Below, piece by piece: positions 1-14,285 of a DNA stretch of 64,000 bases (position 1 is its first letter; every line of letters begins with the position of its first letter). Source of the stretch: Pratylenchus scribneri (taxonomy: Eukaryota > Nematoda > Chromadorea > Rhabditida > Pratylenchidae); the NCBI GenBank assembly GCA_030063045.1, contig JAQSEB010000041.1:2845501-2909500 (forward strand). Reading direction: 5' to 3'. The translations under genes were made by a program, and so were the position numbers. Below the pieces are notes generated by a model. The model was not told the origin of the DNA and ran no database searches. It was given only the letters and a program-made list of their open reading frames with translations.

Positions 1-686
1 CTTCTTTCCCTTTCTAACCCCTTTTGGAGTTCTTTTTTCCATCCAAAAATCCTAGCATTTTCATATTCAAGCTCTAAAAAATGCGCTAGACACACATTAC
101 ATCTATAAAATCTTGGCGAGCCTGAGAGCATATAAAGTGAAAGAATAGGCACTTTTGCCACCCTTCACGTGCCCTTTCCAACGCCTTCCCCTGAAGGAGT
201 ATATCATTCTAAATCTTCCCTCACTAAACCAATATTTATGTGTAAAGAATCGTGTTGGCCCAGAGGGAAAGACAAGCCTTTTATAGGGAATGTGGTGGCG
301 ATGACAGGGTTTTGGCACTCGAATCGAAATTCGAAATGAGGCTGGAATTTTGGAGAATAGAGAAAAGAAGATAGAATTTAAGAAGAGAAATGAAGACGGA
401 AAAAAGGGGGTTCATCTCCTTTTCTTGAGGTTTTTATATCTTCCCACAGGCATGGTTCTAATTCAATTGGCTATTTTCTTTTATTTTCATTTTACATTAT
501 TTGTTATTTCCTTTCTCCACTAAATTGGTCATTAAATCTCCCCTCCACTTTTTCCCTCCTCATTTTGCCCAATTGAATTCAAGTGAATTGGGGTGAGTGA
601 GGGGCCCCGCTCTTTCTTACGAACCTTTTGGAATATTTTTTGCCAAAATTGCCTAAATTGTGTGTGCCCTTTTCTCTATAATTTTG
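1..686. other. No gene recognised at left edge
   Basis: AT-rich sequence with several pyrimidine-rich stretches. A minus-strand open frame at 103-318 gives a basic peptide with no family I recognise and no convincing splice partners. This stretch lies downstream of the next minus-strand gene, so it probably holds its 3' UTR. Confidence 0.4.
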
Positions 687-3618
687 CTACTCTTTAATTC
701 CCGTAGCTATAGCCAAGAGTGTATGCCGCCTTTTTCCAATCTTGCCAATTTTCGTCAGCAGTTCGTCCCCCTGGGAGACAATAATTTTGGCCGTCTCAAA
801 ATTTTGACGTGTATGTTTAAAAATATGAAAGTGGCTTATTCTATCCCTCAATAATAATGGCTAAAGAAAGGTCGAGACTAGAGAGAATTTATGGAAGGAT
901 AATGAAGAATTTAGCCGCCGGGCGCCGGCAATTTATAATAATAATAATAATAGAGATTAGAAGGAATTTTGACATTTTGATAGATAATAAGGGTAAGAAT
1001 TTCCTAACAATAATTGCAGTTTTTGCCAAATTTGAATAAAGATGAATTTTTCGACCCACCTTAGTTTGTTTTGTGGGATTTGTCGTAGCCAATGTTGTGT
1101 TCCTTCGACTACTGTGCATCGGCAATATGGACGACAGTAATGATGAAGATGTATTTTTGCTTTCCCTTGTTGTCCCTCCAATCCCATTTTTCGCTGTCAA
1201 ATTCCCATTTGCTCCTTTCAATTGTGTCGATGTGGTTTTGAGCGGCGATCGCATTTCGGTGGTGGCTTTTGTCCGTGGTTTTGGGGCTATTGGCACCGTA
1301 TTTTGTGTTCGAACTGCAGAAGATGGACGCCGGACGACCAGAGGAGGTTGCTTAAAATTAGAAAATATGTTAAAAAATGAAATTGGTTTCGAAAAATGTT
1401 TACCTTAAGAACGGCCGATGGTTTCACCACTTTGGAGCGGCAATATTCAACCAATGCGCCCTCTTCAAACTCAGCATCATCGCCGTCATTATCGTAATCC
1501 TTGTACTGTTTGAGGGGGAAAAAGAAATAATATATATGATCATAGATTTTTGACAAAGTTAATTTTTAAATTATTTGGTTTTGGTTAAATGTTGAATATA
1601 AGTCAGTATATTACTTATTTAAAGAATTTGGCTTGGATTAAATTTATTTCATGATTTCGTCCCATCACTTACCTTTGGGTCATCAGTCACATCTTCAATT
1701 CGAAAACCGTCCGTTGAATCTCGGCAATTAAATTGTTCCTCCTCTTTCATTCTATTCTTCGGGCCATTTCCATTGTGTTGTTGCTGCTTGAATGGTTGAA
1801 CTGTGGCGATCATTGCCATTTTTTGATGCACTTGTGGAATTGCAGAAGGAAGATCACCAATTGAAATATGATTCTGTTGCTGCTGAAATTATGGAAGAAT
1901 TAACATATTTAAGTGGGTATTGGATATGGACAATACGGTAAAGAAATGTTGATTGGTATTGATATAATATATGAGTTGCTGACTCATTGACTGATGAGTC
2001 AAGGCAATTAAAATTTGATGAGAAGGAAATTAAAATTAGATGAAAGATTACAGAAAGTTGCTGTTCAAATGATAATCAATAAAAAACTGAATGAAAACCA
2101 TAATGAAATTTCTAAAATTTAAAAGTTATTTTTAATTTGTTTTGATTCAAAATGTAGCGAATTAAAATGATTAGGTTAAATCAAAATCGAAAAGGTAATT
2201 TAATTCTATACATTCATTTTTGCGCAATGGCCTTAGAGCATAAAAAAGATGAGACTAATTCGGGTGCAATCCCATTTATTTGCGTTTTTTGGGCATTCAT
2301 CACCATATTCGGCGAATAAACAGCGCGAAAATGACCTCCATTTATATAAAATGAAATGAATTTAAAAATGATAAGATTTAATAAAAAAAAAAGGCTATTT
2401 TAATGGGTGAAAAAGAAAAGGGATCGATTAAAATTTAATTGCAGAAAATGAAATAGATTGAACAAGGAAAAGATGAATTAAAATTAAATAAATGATTAAA
2501 TAAATTAGAAAACAAGGTGCAAAATTGAAAAGGCAGTGAAAGGAAATGATTGATTCCTATTTTTGTTAGTCAGAATCAGAATGACTAGAGAAAATATTGG
2601 TTAAGATTTAAAAGGAAGGAATATTGTCGCGCATTGTTCCCTTTTCTCTCTGGAATTGAAACCACCAATACTTATTCCCCCTTTTGTTGAGGCAAAACTG
2701 GTATTTGCGCGATGATAGTAGAGAACTATGGGTCTGTTTGTGGTTACGCAAATTGCACGAATTTAATTCTTACAAATTCAGAATGATGATTGGTAAGTTA
2801 GGATTGGAGAATGATAGATAAGACGAGAAAATTGATGGTGTTTCTGTCTTCATAAGATTTTTGTGGGAGAGAATTTATTGAAAGGAAGGAAGCGGCGGTG
2901 TTCCGCTGGAAGCGTGAATGTTATTGCGCTTGACAATTGAGAATTGACCTCAACCTCAATGTTTTTGGGGTGGGTATTGGGTAATGAAATATAATTGCTC
3001 TAATAAAGGGGTCAGCTATTTTTGGTGAATGAAATAGTGCGTTGATTTTCCGTTAATTAACAGATATATTTAATCGATGATGACGTAGAAAAAATTGATA
3101 CAATTTTGTAAAAATATTAGTTATAGAGTTGTGATGAAAGTAATTGGATACCAAATGAATTTGGATAAAGATTTGCTAAAAGAATTACCCACCTTTTGTT
3201 GTTGCATTGTTTCAGCATCAGCCACGGTTTTCCGTTCTGCTCCATTTTTGTCTTCGTTCTCTTCTTCCTCTTCATCGGATTTTATTTTCATTGGCTTCAA
3301 TTTGATACGTCTTTCCTTTTGTGGCGTTTTCAAGATTCGGGCATATCCAATGCAAAATCCCTCATCATCATCCTCAAATTCCAAAGCCGTCATTTCCGGT
3401 GCGCGATCGGTCCTTTCTAAACGAATGTTCTATAAAAATTATTTTTGTTAATAATAAACAAATTAATTTAAATTAACCTGTTTCCTTTTGTCCATAATTC
3501 CATTTTTAAAATCATCATCCAATGAATTTCGTATGTAATAGGCATCCTTCTTTGATTTGTCTGTTTTATTAATGCAGCATCGAAAAAATGAAGGAACTTT
3601 TTGCTTGGATGAAGCCAT
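687..3618 (-). CDS. Hypothetical acidic/basic low-complexity protein
   Basis: I do not recognise this protein. The start (ATG at 3616-3618) opens MASSKQKVPSFFRCCINK. The second exon is joined in phase and carries an acidic stretch (FEDDDEGFCIGYARI), a basic patch (KERRIKLKPMKIK) and a Glu-rich run. Later exons near 1680-1870 are Gln-rich, 1407-1510 is acidic, and 1065-1345 is Ser/Thr/Lys-rich with PIAPKPRTK. A plausible last exon near 687-810 ends LLAIATGIKE and stop, joined in phase 0. The alternation of acidic and basic low-complexity segments suggests a nuclear or regulatory protein, but that is inference. Exon order is inferred from open frames and splice consensus; the long intron between about 1,900 and 3,190 contains nothing I recognise. 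The last exon is the least certain part. Confidence 0.5.
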
Positions 3619-4219
3619 TTTATTATTTTCTAAAAATTATTAAAATTTAAATGGAAAAATATTATTCATTTACGAATAATAAAAATGAAGTAAAACTTTT
3701 GAACAAATAAGTAATAACAATAAACTTTTTTTTTCTCTGCGGGAAAAGTTTAATGTGCTTTACTCGCACCTTTAATTGGTGGTTCTGCTGGGTGCAACAG
3801 GAATTTGTTTTTATCAATTTAATGATTGGTAAAAATAAAATTTTTCCAAAGAAATTATAATTGAGTTTTAGTGAATTAAATGGATGAGATAGGTTTGTTT
3901 ATTCGTAACCATCCGCCATAGGCGTAGGATCCATCATTTTCTCCTTTTAAAAGCTGGAGGAATTTGCATAAATGGATATGGGCGAAGGACGATAACATTT
4001 AAGTTGACCGAATAATAAGGTGCGTTCCTATCCCTAATTCGGTCAAATATAAATTTATTGATGTAGATGGAAAAGAAAGAAACCCAACTTTGATGAAAAT
4101 ATTAGAATGATAAACAAAATGATGTAAATCCAAATGTTAAAAAGTAAATCCTTTTGTGGAAAAATCCTCATTCATTCATTAATAAATGAAATATAAATTT
4201 AATATTTATCAAAATAATA
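3619..4219. other. Intergenic, no gene seen
   Basis: AT-rich spacer between two same-strand genes. It should contain the promoter of the gene ending at 687 and the 3' UTR of the TPM gene. No RNA gene or repeat was recognised. Confidence 0.5.
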
Positions 4220-5470
4220 TTAAAAAATCATATGAGTTTTGCTCTTGATAACTGCTTTAATTTTTCCAAGTTCATATCCTCGCATTTTTCGACTTCCTGC
4301 TCTTCTTACGACCATCCATTCAAAAATCAATGATAATATCACAAGAAAAATTGAAGATAATGCCAATTTCCATGCCCAGGAAGGAACTTTATATCGTCGA
4401 AAATTTCCTTTTGTATTGTGAAATTCCTTTAATTGATAGCCAATTTGGTCGATCAATTCCTTCAAAACATCAGCAAGTTGGACGCCTTGTAAAAGCAGAT
4501 TCGTCGCTTCAGCTTGAATATTTGATATATAATTGGCGAAGGCATGATTCCCTATAATGACTTTAATTTGGATGCAAAAATATCATTTTAACCTGTATGT
4601 AAGCTCACTGATATTGCTTTTCTTTGGTTTGGTAAAACACCTTCCAAAACAACCAATGCCAATATTCTTGGATTGCATCTTTTGCTGTCAACCGCCGGCG
4701 GTGGAAACCATCGATTGTAAAGTGCAGATGCATAAATCTATAAAATAAAAAAATTATATTTGTTGATTAATTTAATTCACCTTTGTGAATGTTCTCGTGC
4801 TTCGAATGAAATTTTGAATTGTTTCCGGTGTCATTGGATCACAAGGAATTTTAAATAGGCATCCAAATTCAGAACTATTCCGTGTGACCACGGAAGTTGA
4901 TGTTGGTTGCATGAGTTGCTTGACTAGAATTTTGTTTATTTAAATGTTTTAATCAAATAACATACCAACAAGAATCAAAAGGGATGGAACTTCTTCATTG
5001 CGCAAAACAGGTGAATGTTTGTCATATACCCGAACAATTGATTGAATTGCATCATTATTCATGGTCCTAAATTTATGGGTTGGAAAATAAATTAATTTGA
5101 ACGTGTACCTGTGCAAATCGCAAAGGAATTGGGTCCTTTTATTGCCATGACAAATTGTAGCAGCATTGGGAGTGAAGTGTTGCCTCTAAAATAATAATGA
5201 TTTTATTTCATTTAAATATTTTAAAACTTTTCTGTGATGATGATTCCTTTTTTGCGAGGATTGAGAAAATGAAAAGAGTGGAAAATTGCAAGGTGAGTAA
5301 AAAAGGTTGCTGATGGGCAAGGTTGGTGGATTCCAAAGTGTACGTTTGCTATTGGGCAATTTATTCTCCTCCGTAAATAAAGATTCATCAACATCATTTT
5401 CCGTTGCACCATTCACAAAAGAACAATCAAAGGGGAATAATAAGAGGATTAACAGTGATATTCTTATCAT
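4220..5470 (-). CDS. TPM-domain single-pass membrane protein, MOLO-1-like
   Basis: Probably related to nematode MOLO-1 and sister TPM-domain proteins. MOLO-1 is an auxiliary, single-pass subunit that modulates levamisole-type acetylcholine receptors. The first exon encodes a signal peptide (MIRISLLILLLFPFDCSFVNG) followed by the WNPPTLP motif typical of the family N-terminus. Later exons give FLCDLHRTMNNDAIQSIVRV, then RIYASALYNRWF, then NHAFANYISNIQAEATNLLL. A membrane helix near the C-terminus (WAWKLALSSIFLVILSLIFE) is followed by a short basic tail. Frames join cleanly across introns at about 5,180, 5,100, 5,060, 4,930, 4,780 and 4,590. The expected topology is an extracellular TPM domain with a cytoplasmic tail. 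Many nematode TPM paralogues are uncharacterised, so assignment to MOLO-1 itself rather than a paralogue is uncertain. Confidence 0.75.
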
Positions 5471-6053
5471 TTCTTTTTTCCTGTTTTATTTTCATTGTTT
5501 TAAACTAAATTTGAAAAGTTTAACTAGTGAGAAATTTTAGATAACTACTTTCCTTGAAATAGTTACTCAAATTTGAAAGTCCTCATTCTCGTAGAGGAAG
5601 CTAGTGGCCCCAACTCCTTCCCATTTTTGTTTGAATGGATAATAATGGAAGGAAGCAAAGAGTGAAAGCCCGAAAAGCTTGTTGAACCAAATGGGCTGTT
5701 GTTTGAAGAGAACGGGGCATGCGGAAAGAAAATAGCCCTTTTTGTTATATTGCTCACCTAGGTGGTTTGTTCTTCCAGCTGTGGTGGGGTGCGATGACCC
5801 ACCACCAACTATGGGAATGGGCCACGGCAGGATGCATCCAAAATTACATGCTTCCCAGAATTTATGAGAACATGAGGGGCTGGGCGTTAGCCAAGGGAGT
5901 TTTGAATATTTTAGAAATTATTTTTCATTGAATCTATTTAGGAAATTTTCCGATTTGACATTTGAGAGACTAAACAAATTAAATAGGAATGCTAAATTTA
6001 TTCCGATAACAAAATTAGATCAGTAAAGCAATAAAACAATTAATGATCGTGAT
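5471..6053. other. Intergenic, no gene recognised
   Basis: Upstream region of the TPM gene. A plus-strand open frame at 5719-5931 is rich in Trp, His and Gly but has no recognisable family and no good splice context. I see no repeat or RNA gene. Confidence 0.4.
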
Positions 6054-7086
6054 CTAGAAATAACGAGGCGCTGGTCGGGTAGATCTAAATTAATTTAAAA
6101 ATAAATTTTATTATTAATATTTTCCAACCTTCGATCCGGTCCTCCAAACAATCGAGTGATTCCAGAATTAGAAGTTGGGTAGGGGCTCAGATCAAATCCA
6201 CCGTTGCGTTTCGAATTTGACTTGGTCGGAGTTTTCATCAAATTCTTAAGGTTCAAATCTTGACGAAAAGCATTCAGCGGAAAGCGGCGTTCATACGGGA
6301 ATGGAAATTCGTTGGTGAAAGACTAATTAAAATTGCAATATTGAATGGATTTGGAATGAATGTTTTTACCTGATGTTTAGTTGGTGTTTCATCTTCGTCT
6401 CTGCCTTCCAAAATCGTCATCAGTGAATTCCGTTGCATGTTTCCAAAGAAATGAGCTGAAAAACTATAAAAATTGATGAAATAGAAATGGTTATTACTGT
6501 TATTCTCGGGCTGTAGATGAGATGATTTCTGGTAGGTAAACGGGTGAAATTCCATCCCGTATCGATGAGGCACGTCGTCCTTAACATTTTCCATCATTTT
6601 GCGTCGTTTATTAACATCATTGTCATCCCTGCAAATTAAATATTAATAATTCGATTATTCTTCCCCCATTGATTTAATTTAACATTTATTTACCATTCAT
6701 TCAATCCTCCAAGTAATCGGGAAGTGCCTGGATAAGGTTTCGGTGTAGGATCGGGAGCAAATGCAGCACCAAAAGTTCGTTTCGAAGAACGCGATTTCGT
6801 TGGCGTGTTTAATAAATTTTGAAGGACCAAATTGGGAAGAGGTGCACTTGATGAAAAACAATTAGTTTTGGGAAATGGAAATTCATTCGTGAAAGACCAC
6901 TGAAAAAGCAGTTATTCTTTATTCATTATTAAATTTATTATTCACCTTTTTATTTGCTGCTTTCTCTTTGCCTTCCAGAATTTCCATAAGCGAATCCCCG
7001 TCGTCCATATTCTCAGATAAATTAATTTCATCGGTAATATCAGATTGATTAGAAGAAGAAGAATAATCAAATAAATTGCGCATCAT
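6054..7086 (-). CDS. Internally duplicated protein with two SFTNEFPFP/TPTK blocks
   Basis: Function unknown. Translation starts MMRNLFDYSSSSNQSD (ATG 7084-7086) and ends RSTRPAPRYF. The protein consists largely of two related blocks of about 80-90 residues. Each block has, in order, SLM-x-ILEG, SFTNEFPFP, an NL-x4-TPTKS motif and LLGG/LFGG. In both blocks an intron falls immediately before SFTNEFPFP, so the duplication copied an exon boundary as well as coding sequence. TPTKS and the nearby KTPTKS are minimal CDK-type phosphorylation consensus sites. There is no signal peptide or membrane helix. A nuclear or cell-cycle substrate would fit the motifs, but that is inference. Introns were read near 7,050-7,115 (5' UTR side), 6,900-6,945, 6,630-6,690, 6,325-6,368 and 6,090-6,128. 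Confidence 0.7.
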
Positions 7087-7372
7087 TTTTTTCCTTTCTA
7101 TGCTTTACAATCTGTAATTATTAGTTTCAATTTCGATATAAAGCACAGGTTAAATAATAAAGGGAGTATAATTGTTCTCTGTTCATTCTAGCGAAACGTA
7201 GTGGTATAAAGAAATTATTGATTTTTGTTTTCCTTTCTCGCTTTGTTGCGGTTTGTGTAATTGCAATTCGATATCGAATTAAATTCAATTAAAATTTTTA
7301 GATTAAATAATAAATACCTAATTAAATAATAACTTCGTAATTCTATTCTAATTGCTTAAACATAAAACGACA
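7087..7372. promoter_or_regulatory. Divergent upstream region, TPTK gene and SERF gene
   Basis: About 286 bp separates the divergent start codons of the duplicated TPTK gene (minus) and the SERF/MOAG-4 gene (plus). It must carry both promoters and any splice-leader acceptor sites. No specific factor site was recognised. Confidence 0.5.
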
Positions 7373-7799
7373 ATGGCACGTAAGTTTATTTAAATTAATC
7401 AATTGTTCGAAAATATTTCTTTTTTAGGTGGGAACCAACGCGATTTAGCTCGAGAGAAGAACCAAAAAAAGCAGGCACAACAAAAGAAATCCCAATCGGC
7501 AGCAGAAAAGGCAGGAAATTCTGGTATTTCGACAGAAAAACGTCAAGATAGGTTTGGAATTAAATGAGTGCTTTCTTTAACTAACCCTAATTTTTTAGAG
7601 ATGCAGGTCTGTGACAAAAAAACGAGGCATTATATTTATAAATAAGCCTTAAACAATCCAAATATCCACAAAGTAACTCTTGGATTTTTCAGATATCATG
7701 CGTCAAAAGCAACAAAAGGCAGCCGAGAAGAAAGCCGCGGATGAAAAGGCAGCCGCTGAGAATCCGAAAGTTGTCAAAGTTGACCCATTGAAAATTTGA
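7373..7799 (+). CDS. moag-4: SERF/MOAG-4 family small EDRK-rich protein
   Basis: An 81-residue member of the 4F5/SERF family. SERF proteins are small, charged and disordered; C. elegans MOAG-4 promotes aggregation of amyloid-type proteins. The N-terminus MARGNQRDLAREKNQKK is the family signature, and DADIMRQKQQKAAEKK matches the conserved C-terminal half. Four exons are read: 7373-7379, 7428-7551, 7599-7606 and 7693-7799. They sum to exactly 82 codons including the stop. The first coding exon is 7 nt and the third is an 8-nt microexon (AGATGCAG). Both junctions are needed to keep the conserved R-D-A-D-I-M-R sequence in frame. The microexon has an AG before it and GT after it. Lys, Gln and Ala dominate the composition, as expected for the family. 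Confidence 0.92.
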
Positions 7800-8124
7800 C
7801 GAGAACAAAAAATGAAAATTCAATGATATGGGGATTTTATCAATAACTATTAGTATTGTTTCGGGTTATGGTGCATTTATTTCAACAAGCTTGTACCCCA
7901 CCTCTTTCATTCATTACATAATATATTTTCCGCCTTTTGTATAAAGAATAAATGAAAACTATAAAATTGTGTTTCAAATTTTAAGGATTATATTTATGAT
8001 ATTTATCCGAAAATATAAGTCAAAACAAAATCGAGAATATATAAAGTGGTCAAAGGAATTGATTTGTGTTAGCCGTCATTTTATTTGCTTTTCTCAAATG
8101 GCATCAGTGTCATCCAAATTATAT
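7800..8124. other. Convergent 3' regions
   Basis: Spacer between the convergent SERF and SMN genes. It contains AATAAA-like stretches (for example AAGAATAAATGAAAA near 7,945) usable as polyadenylation signals. No other feature was seen. Confidence 0.5.
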
Positions 8125-9288
8125 TCATTTTCCTGATTTTTCCTCCTGCTGATGATGCAACATTCCCTGGTAGTAACCTTTAAAATGATGGAGTTAATTA
8201 CAATAATATTGAGAATCCTAGTACCGGTATGATAGCCAGCCATATACCAACTCATGAGTGCATTTGTCATGGCTTCCTTTTCCGAACCAGCTGCGATGGC
8301 ATTCTCGAACAGAGAAGGCGGGGGCGGAGGACAATGTTGGGTGAGCTGAATGAAATTTTATTTTTTAATTGGGAAAAGATTTATTTACCGGGAATTGGCG
8401 GGAACCATCATCAACTTTGCTTGTGATGGTTGTTGGCGTCAAGATGGCATCAATGTTATTGTTGATAGGCTAAATAATGGAGGATGAATTAATCTCAACA
8501 ATAATAAGCTTATCTATGTAAAACTTTATTATTAGACTAAAGAGATTCAATTCGATTTAATTCTCTATTTTAAAAAACAAACTTTGATATTGCCCATATT
8601 ATTTGAGTGAAGAAAGCCATTTACTGCTGCCTTAGCCTTATCCGGTTGTTCTGTGTCGCCGACCATACCATCATCATCACCGCTGACCCATTCGACTTCA
8701 TCCTCACTGAAATATGAATTTTAAACAAAGATTTGAATAGCAATAAAAATAACTCACACAACAAGCTCCTTCAATGGAACACTCTCTTTGCATCCATCAT
8801 AACCGGTGAAATTTACCAGACAAGTGCCCTTTTCCGCATCAATTAACTCAATTGTTGCTGCATACCATTTGCCATCCTCATCGTATGGAGCCATGCATTT
8901 GTCACCAACTTTCCACTAAAAAATGAATATATATGCACGTTAATATTTTTGTATTTTAATTTTATATGTTTAAATTCATTTTCATTAAAAACCTTTGTTT
9001 GTTGATCGATTGGAATTGATGAAGATGCACCACCTGCTTCAGCTTCAATCACCGCATTTTGTGCTTTTTCCTAAATTAGAAATGAATTGTTAATCTTTCT
9101 TGTTTCGAATTACATAGGCCTGAGATGTTGACTTCTCGTACATCTTGATCAATTCCGTGTCATCCCATGCATTGTCGTTGTCATTGTCGGCCATACCGCC
9201 ACCCTTTTTCTGTAGTTTATAATTTTAATTTGATATAAAAAGATTAAACCTTTTTGAACAAAACTTTTTCAGTGGTCGATGAATTCAT
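8125..9288 (-). CDS. smn-1: Survival motor neuron protein (SMN)
   Basis: SMN is the core of the complex that loads Sm proteins onto spliceosomal snRNAs. The N-terminal region contains AWDDTELIKMYEKSTSQAQK, matching the Gemin2-binding segment. A Tudor domain follows (KWKVGDKCMAPYDEDGKWYA, then VNFTGYDGCKE), which binds symmetric dimethylarginine on Sm tails. After a Pro/Ser-rich linker (FPPTLSSAPPPPSLFENA), the C-terminal YG box reads MSWYMAGYHTGYYQGM, the oligomerisation helix. The order and sizes fit invertebrate SMN. The start (ATG 9286-9288) precedes a short first exon ending VLFKK. An alternative start is the internal Met in GGGMADNDNDN. The stop is at 8125-8127. The gene is convergent with the SERF gene. 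Confidence 0.95.
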
Positions 9289-9601
9289 AATTAAAATATT
9301 GTTCGGTGCAAGGTTCAAAATCAAATCTAAAGAAAATTACAATTAAAAGTAACCAGTTTGATCAAAATGTAGAATAAAAATGTGAATGATTTTTAATATT
9401 TATCAATATCGAGCGAAATATTTCCAATTAAATTGTCTGCCAAATTTATTCTAAGTTGAAAAAAATTAAATAAATAGCAGAAAAGATGACACTAGGTTTG
9501 TCATAATTACGATTTTTAATTGTGTCCAGCAGAAATAATTATATGAATTTTGTCGAATATTCGCGTCATTCTTTATTCTTCTATTGTTGAAACGGCATTA
9601 T
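9289..9601. other. Intergenic, SMN upstream
   Basis: AT-rich spacer of about 310 bp between SMN and the 3' end of TSPO, both on the minus strand. No feature recognised. Confidence 0.5.
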
Positions 9602-10306
9602 TCATTCGATGGCCACTTTCTTGTTGCAGCAGCCAGACACTTTGCCATTCACGGAAGCACAATATAGAGTCCAGAGGGTGAATGGAATTCTTAAAATTTA
9701 TTTTGAGAATGGAATTGTTTTTATTTTATCTTACGCCCAATATCCCGAAATGTGGTCAATTTTGTAGAAAGCAACCGCAGTGGCCATGGCCAGAGCCGCA
9801 AGAATACCATTGGTAACGGCCAACTGAATAAAACAAATATTGCCATCATATAATTAAAGAAACTTACCGATTTGACATTTCGATAGAAAAGAGGCAGACC
9901 CTGAAATTTAAATTTTGTATTAAAATACAATTAAAAATAGAAACCATTGCCAAACTAGCAGCAATTGTTCCACCGTAAAATCCAAGAGCAACGGTGGTGT
10001 CCATGTAATCGAAACCTCCGCCGATTTTGTAAACCAAATATGAAGCATAACCGAAAGGTGCCACCGTTGCCACATTCATCCCAAGGTAAAAGAATTGGCA
10101 GGAAGGAGCCAATTTTTTGGGATATTGTTGCCCCTGAATTTTTTCAATTAATTTATAATTTATTTATTTTAAATAAATGCCTTGAGAAAGTTGACCACTT
10201 TTGCATCGTTGGCGGCGTATAATGTTCCGAAGATTGCAGCACTGGCTGGCACAGCTGCACAGATGGATGCGTATTTGGTGTCGTCACTGGTCCAATAGAA
10301 AGGCAT
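9602..10306 (-). CDS. tspo: Translocator protein TSPO (TspO/MBR family)
   Basis: TSPO is a five-helix outer mitochondrial membrane protein that binds porphyrins and cholesterol-like ligands. The start MPFYWTSDDTKYASICAA leads into helix 1. MNVATVAPFGYASYLVYKI and then TVALGFYGGTIAASLAMV match the family core (YASYLVYK, ALGFYG). Helix 4 is LAVTNGILAALAMATAVAFY. The last exon gives SGYWAIPFTLWTLYCASVNG, matching the conserved fifth helix, and ends KKVAIE. The break between TGGGC and the last exon uses a GTAAGA donor near 9735; reading through would stop at once, so the spliced form is preferred. The family tryptophan pair usual after ALGFYG is not evident here, so ligand binding may be altered. 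One intron (10134-10180) has a GC donor. Confidence 0.88.
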
Positions 10307-10877
10307 TTTATTCAATAAGCAAATGAGAGTAGAATAATTTAAAGATTTCTTTGCTGAAATAATTTAAAATTGATAGGTGATAATAACATAGGTTTAATTT
10401 TTGCTATGTTTAGTTTTATATTCTTTTCCCATTCTCATTGAATTTTTAATTAAACTATGTATTTGCCGGTTCTAATGCCTAAATCACGTTTTGAATTTAT
10501 TTATGGAATTTGGGGTTTCACTAAAAATAAAAAAGCATTATCTAATGGTTTTTGTTTTTTTATCTTCAAATTGAAAAAAATCCATTTTTAGTGAAAAGCC
10601 TTTTAAGTGTCTTCTTTTCCTCATAAATTAAAAATTTAAAAAATATAATATGTATAAATGTTAATGATAAAACATTATTAGAACAATAGACTTGTAATTA
10701 ATCAACAAATTTATCCGATAACTGGGGATGGAAGATTAAAAGACCAACAAATATAGAGTCAATATTTTTTGTTTAAATTTTTCCGAAAAAATAATTGGTC
10801 TTTAACTTCTTTTCTTCCTTCTTTTATATTTTTTATCATTTCTTTTTTTGTTCCCCATAGCTCCTTGCTTCAGCATC
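10307..10877. other. Intergenic, no gene seen
   Basis: AT-rich spacer containing the TSPO promoter side and the 3' UTR of the poly(A)-binding protein gene. No gene, RNA or repeat recognised. Confidence 0.5.
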
Positions 10878-13500
<2,623 letters not shown>

Positions 13501-14285
13501 TTTATTATTTTTTTATCTTCCAATACCTAAAATTAGATTACAAAAAATGATTTCTTCATCAAATACAGAAAATCTTTTTAAATTAAAAGAATATGGATCA
13601 ATTTCGACCTTCACAAACTGTGGTCTGTGGTGAAACGTGAAAGATGTCTTTTTTACGAGTCTTTTGTTGTTTTGTTGATTTTTTTGGTGTTTTTGTTGAT
13701 TTTTAAAATTTTTTTGTAATTTTTATAGAATATGTATGCTGGGCAATCGACAGATGCGACCCTAAAATCAGTGAACAATGATTTGATTTGAAAGAGATTG
13801 ATTTCGAAAACTAAGTCGGGAAAAAATGATAATGGTAATGAGGATGATAAAAAAATGATTGGGAACGATGCGATGATTTGATTGTGAAATATGAATAGTA
13901 TGAATGAACAATGAATGGGGAGGGGGAATGGAATGAATAATGAGGATAGGGATGCGGGATGCAAAAAATGGTTAAGAATAAGAAGAATGTCTAATTCTCT
14001 GATTTTCTTATTCTCATCATTATCTCTCAATCGCTATGTCCACATCACCATTATCTATTACGCAAAAATCTTACTATACAAATCGATAATGTTACATTTC
14101 GCTTTAATAGTAATTTCACAAACACTTCAAACTAAGTACCATTTTCATCATTACAAAAATTTTAATCGCACGACTCACGATCACGAATATATTTGGTGAA
14201 TGTGAAAACTCGCGCATTATGAAATGAAAACAAGTTCTTTATTAATTTTTAATTCTTTTTAGATTAAACAGCACAAAAAATAAAA
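13501..14285. promoter_or_regulatory. Divergent upstream region, PABP and CSNAP-like gene
   Basis: About 785 bp between divergent start codons. It is rich in T tracts and short AT repeats. It must contain the PABP promoter and 5' UTR, which in PABPC genes often carries A-rich autoregulatory sequence. The minus-strand equivalent of 13,655-13,710 is A-rich, which would fit, but this is inference. Confidence 0.4.

Noticed and set aside
5719..5931. Trp/His-rich 70-residue plus-strand frame
   Set aside because: No homologue recognised, no supporting exon structure, isolated.
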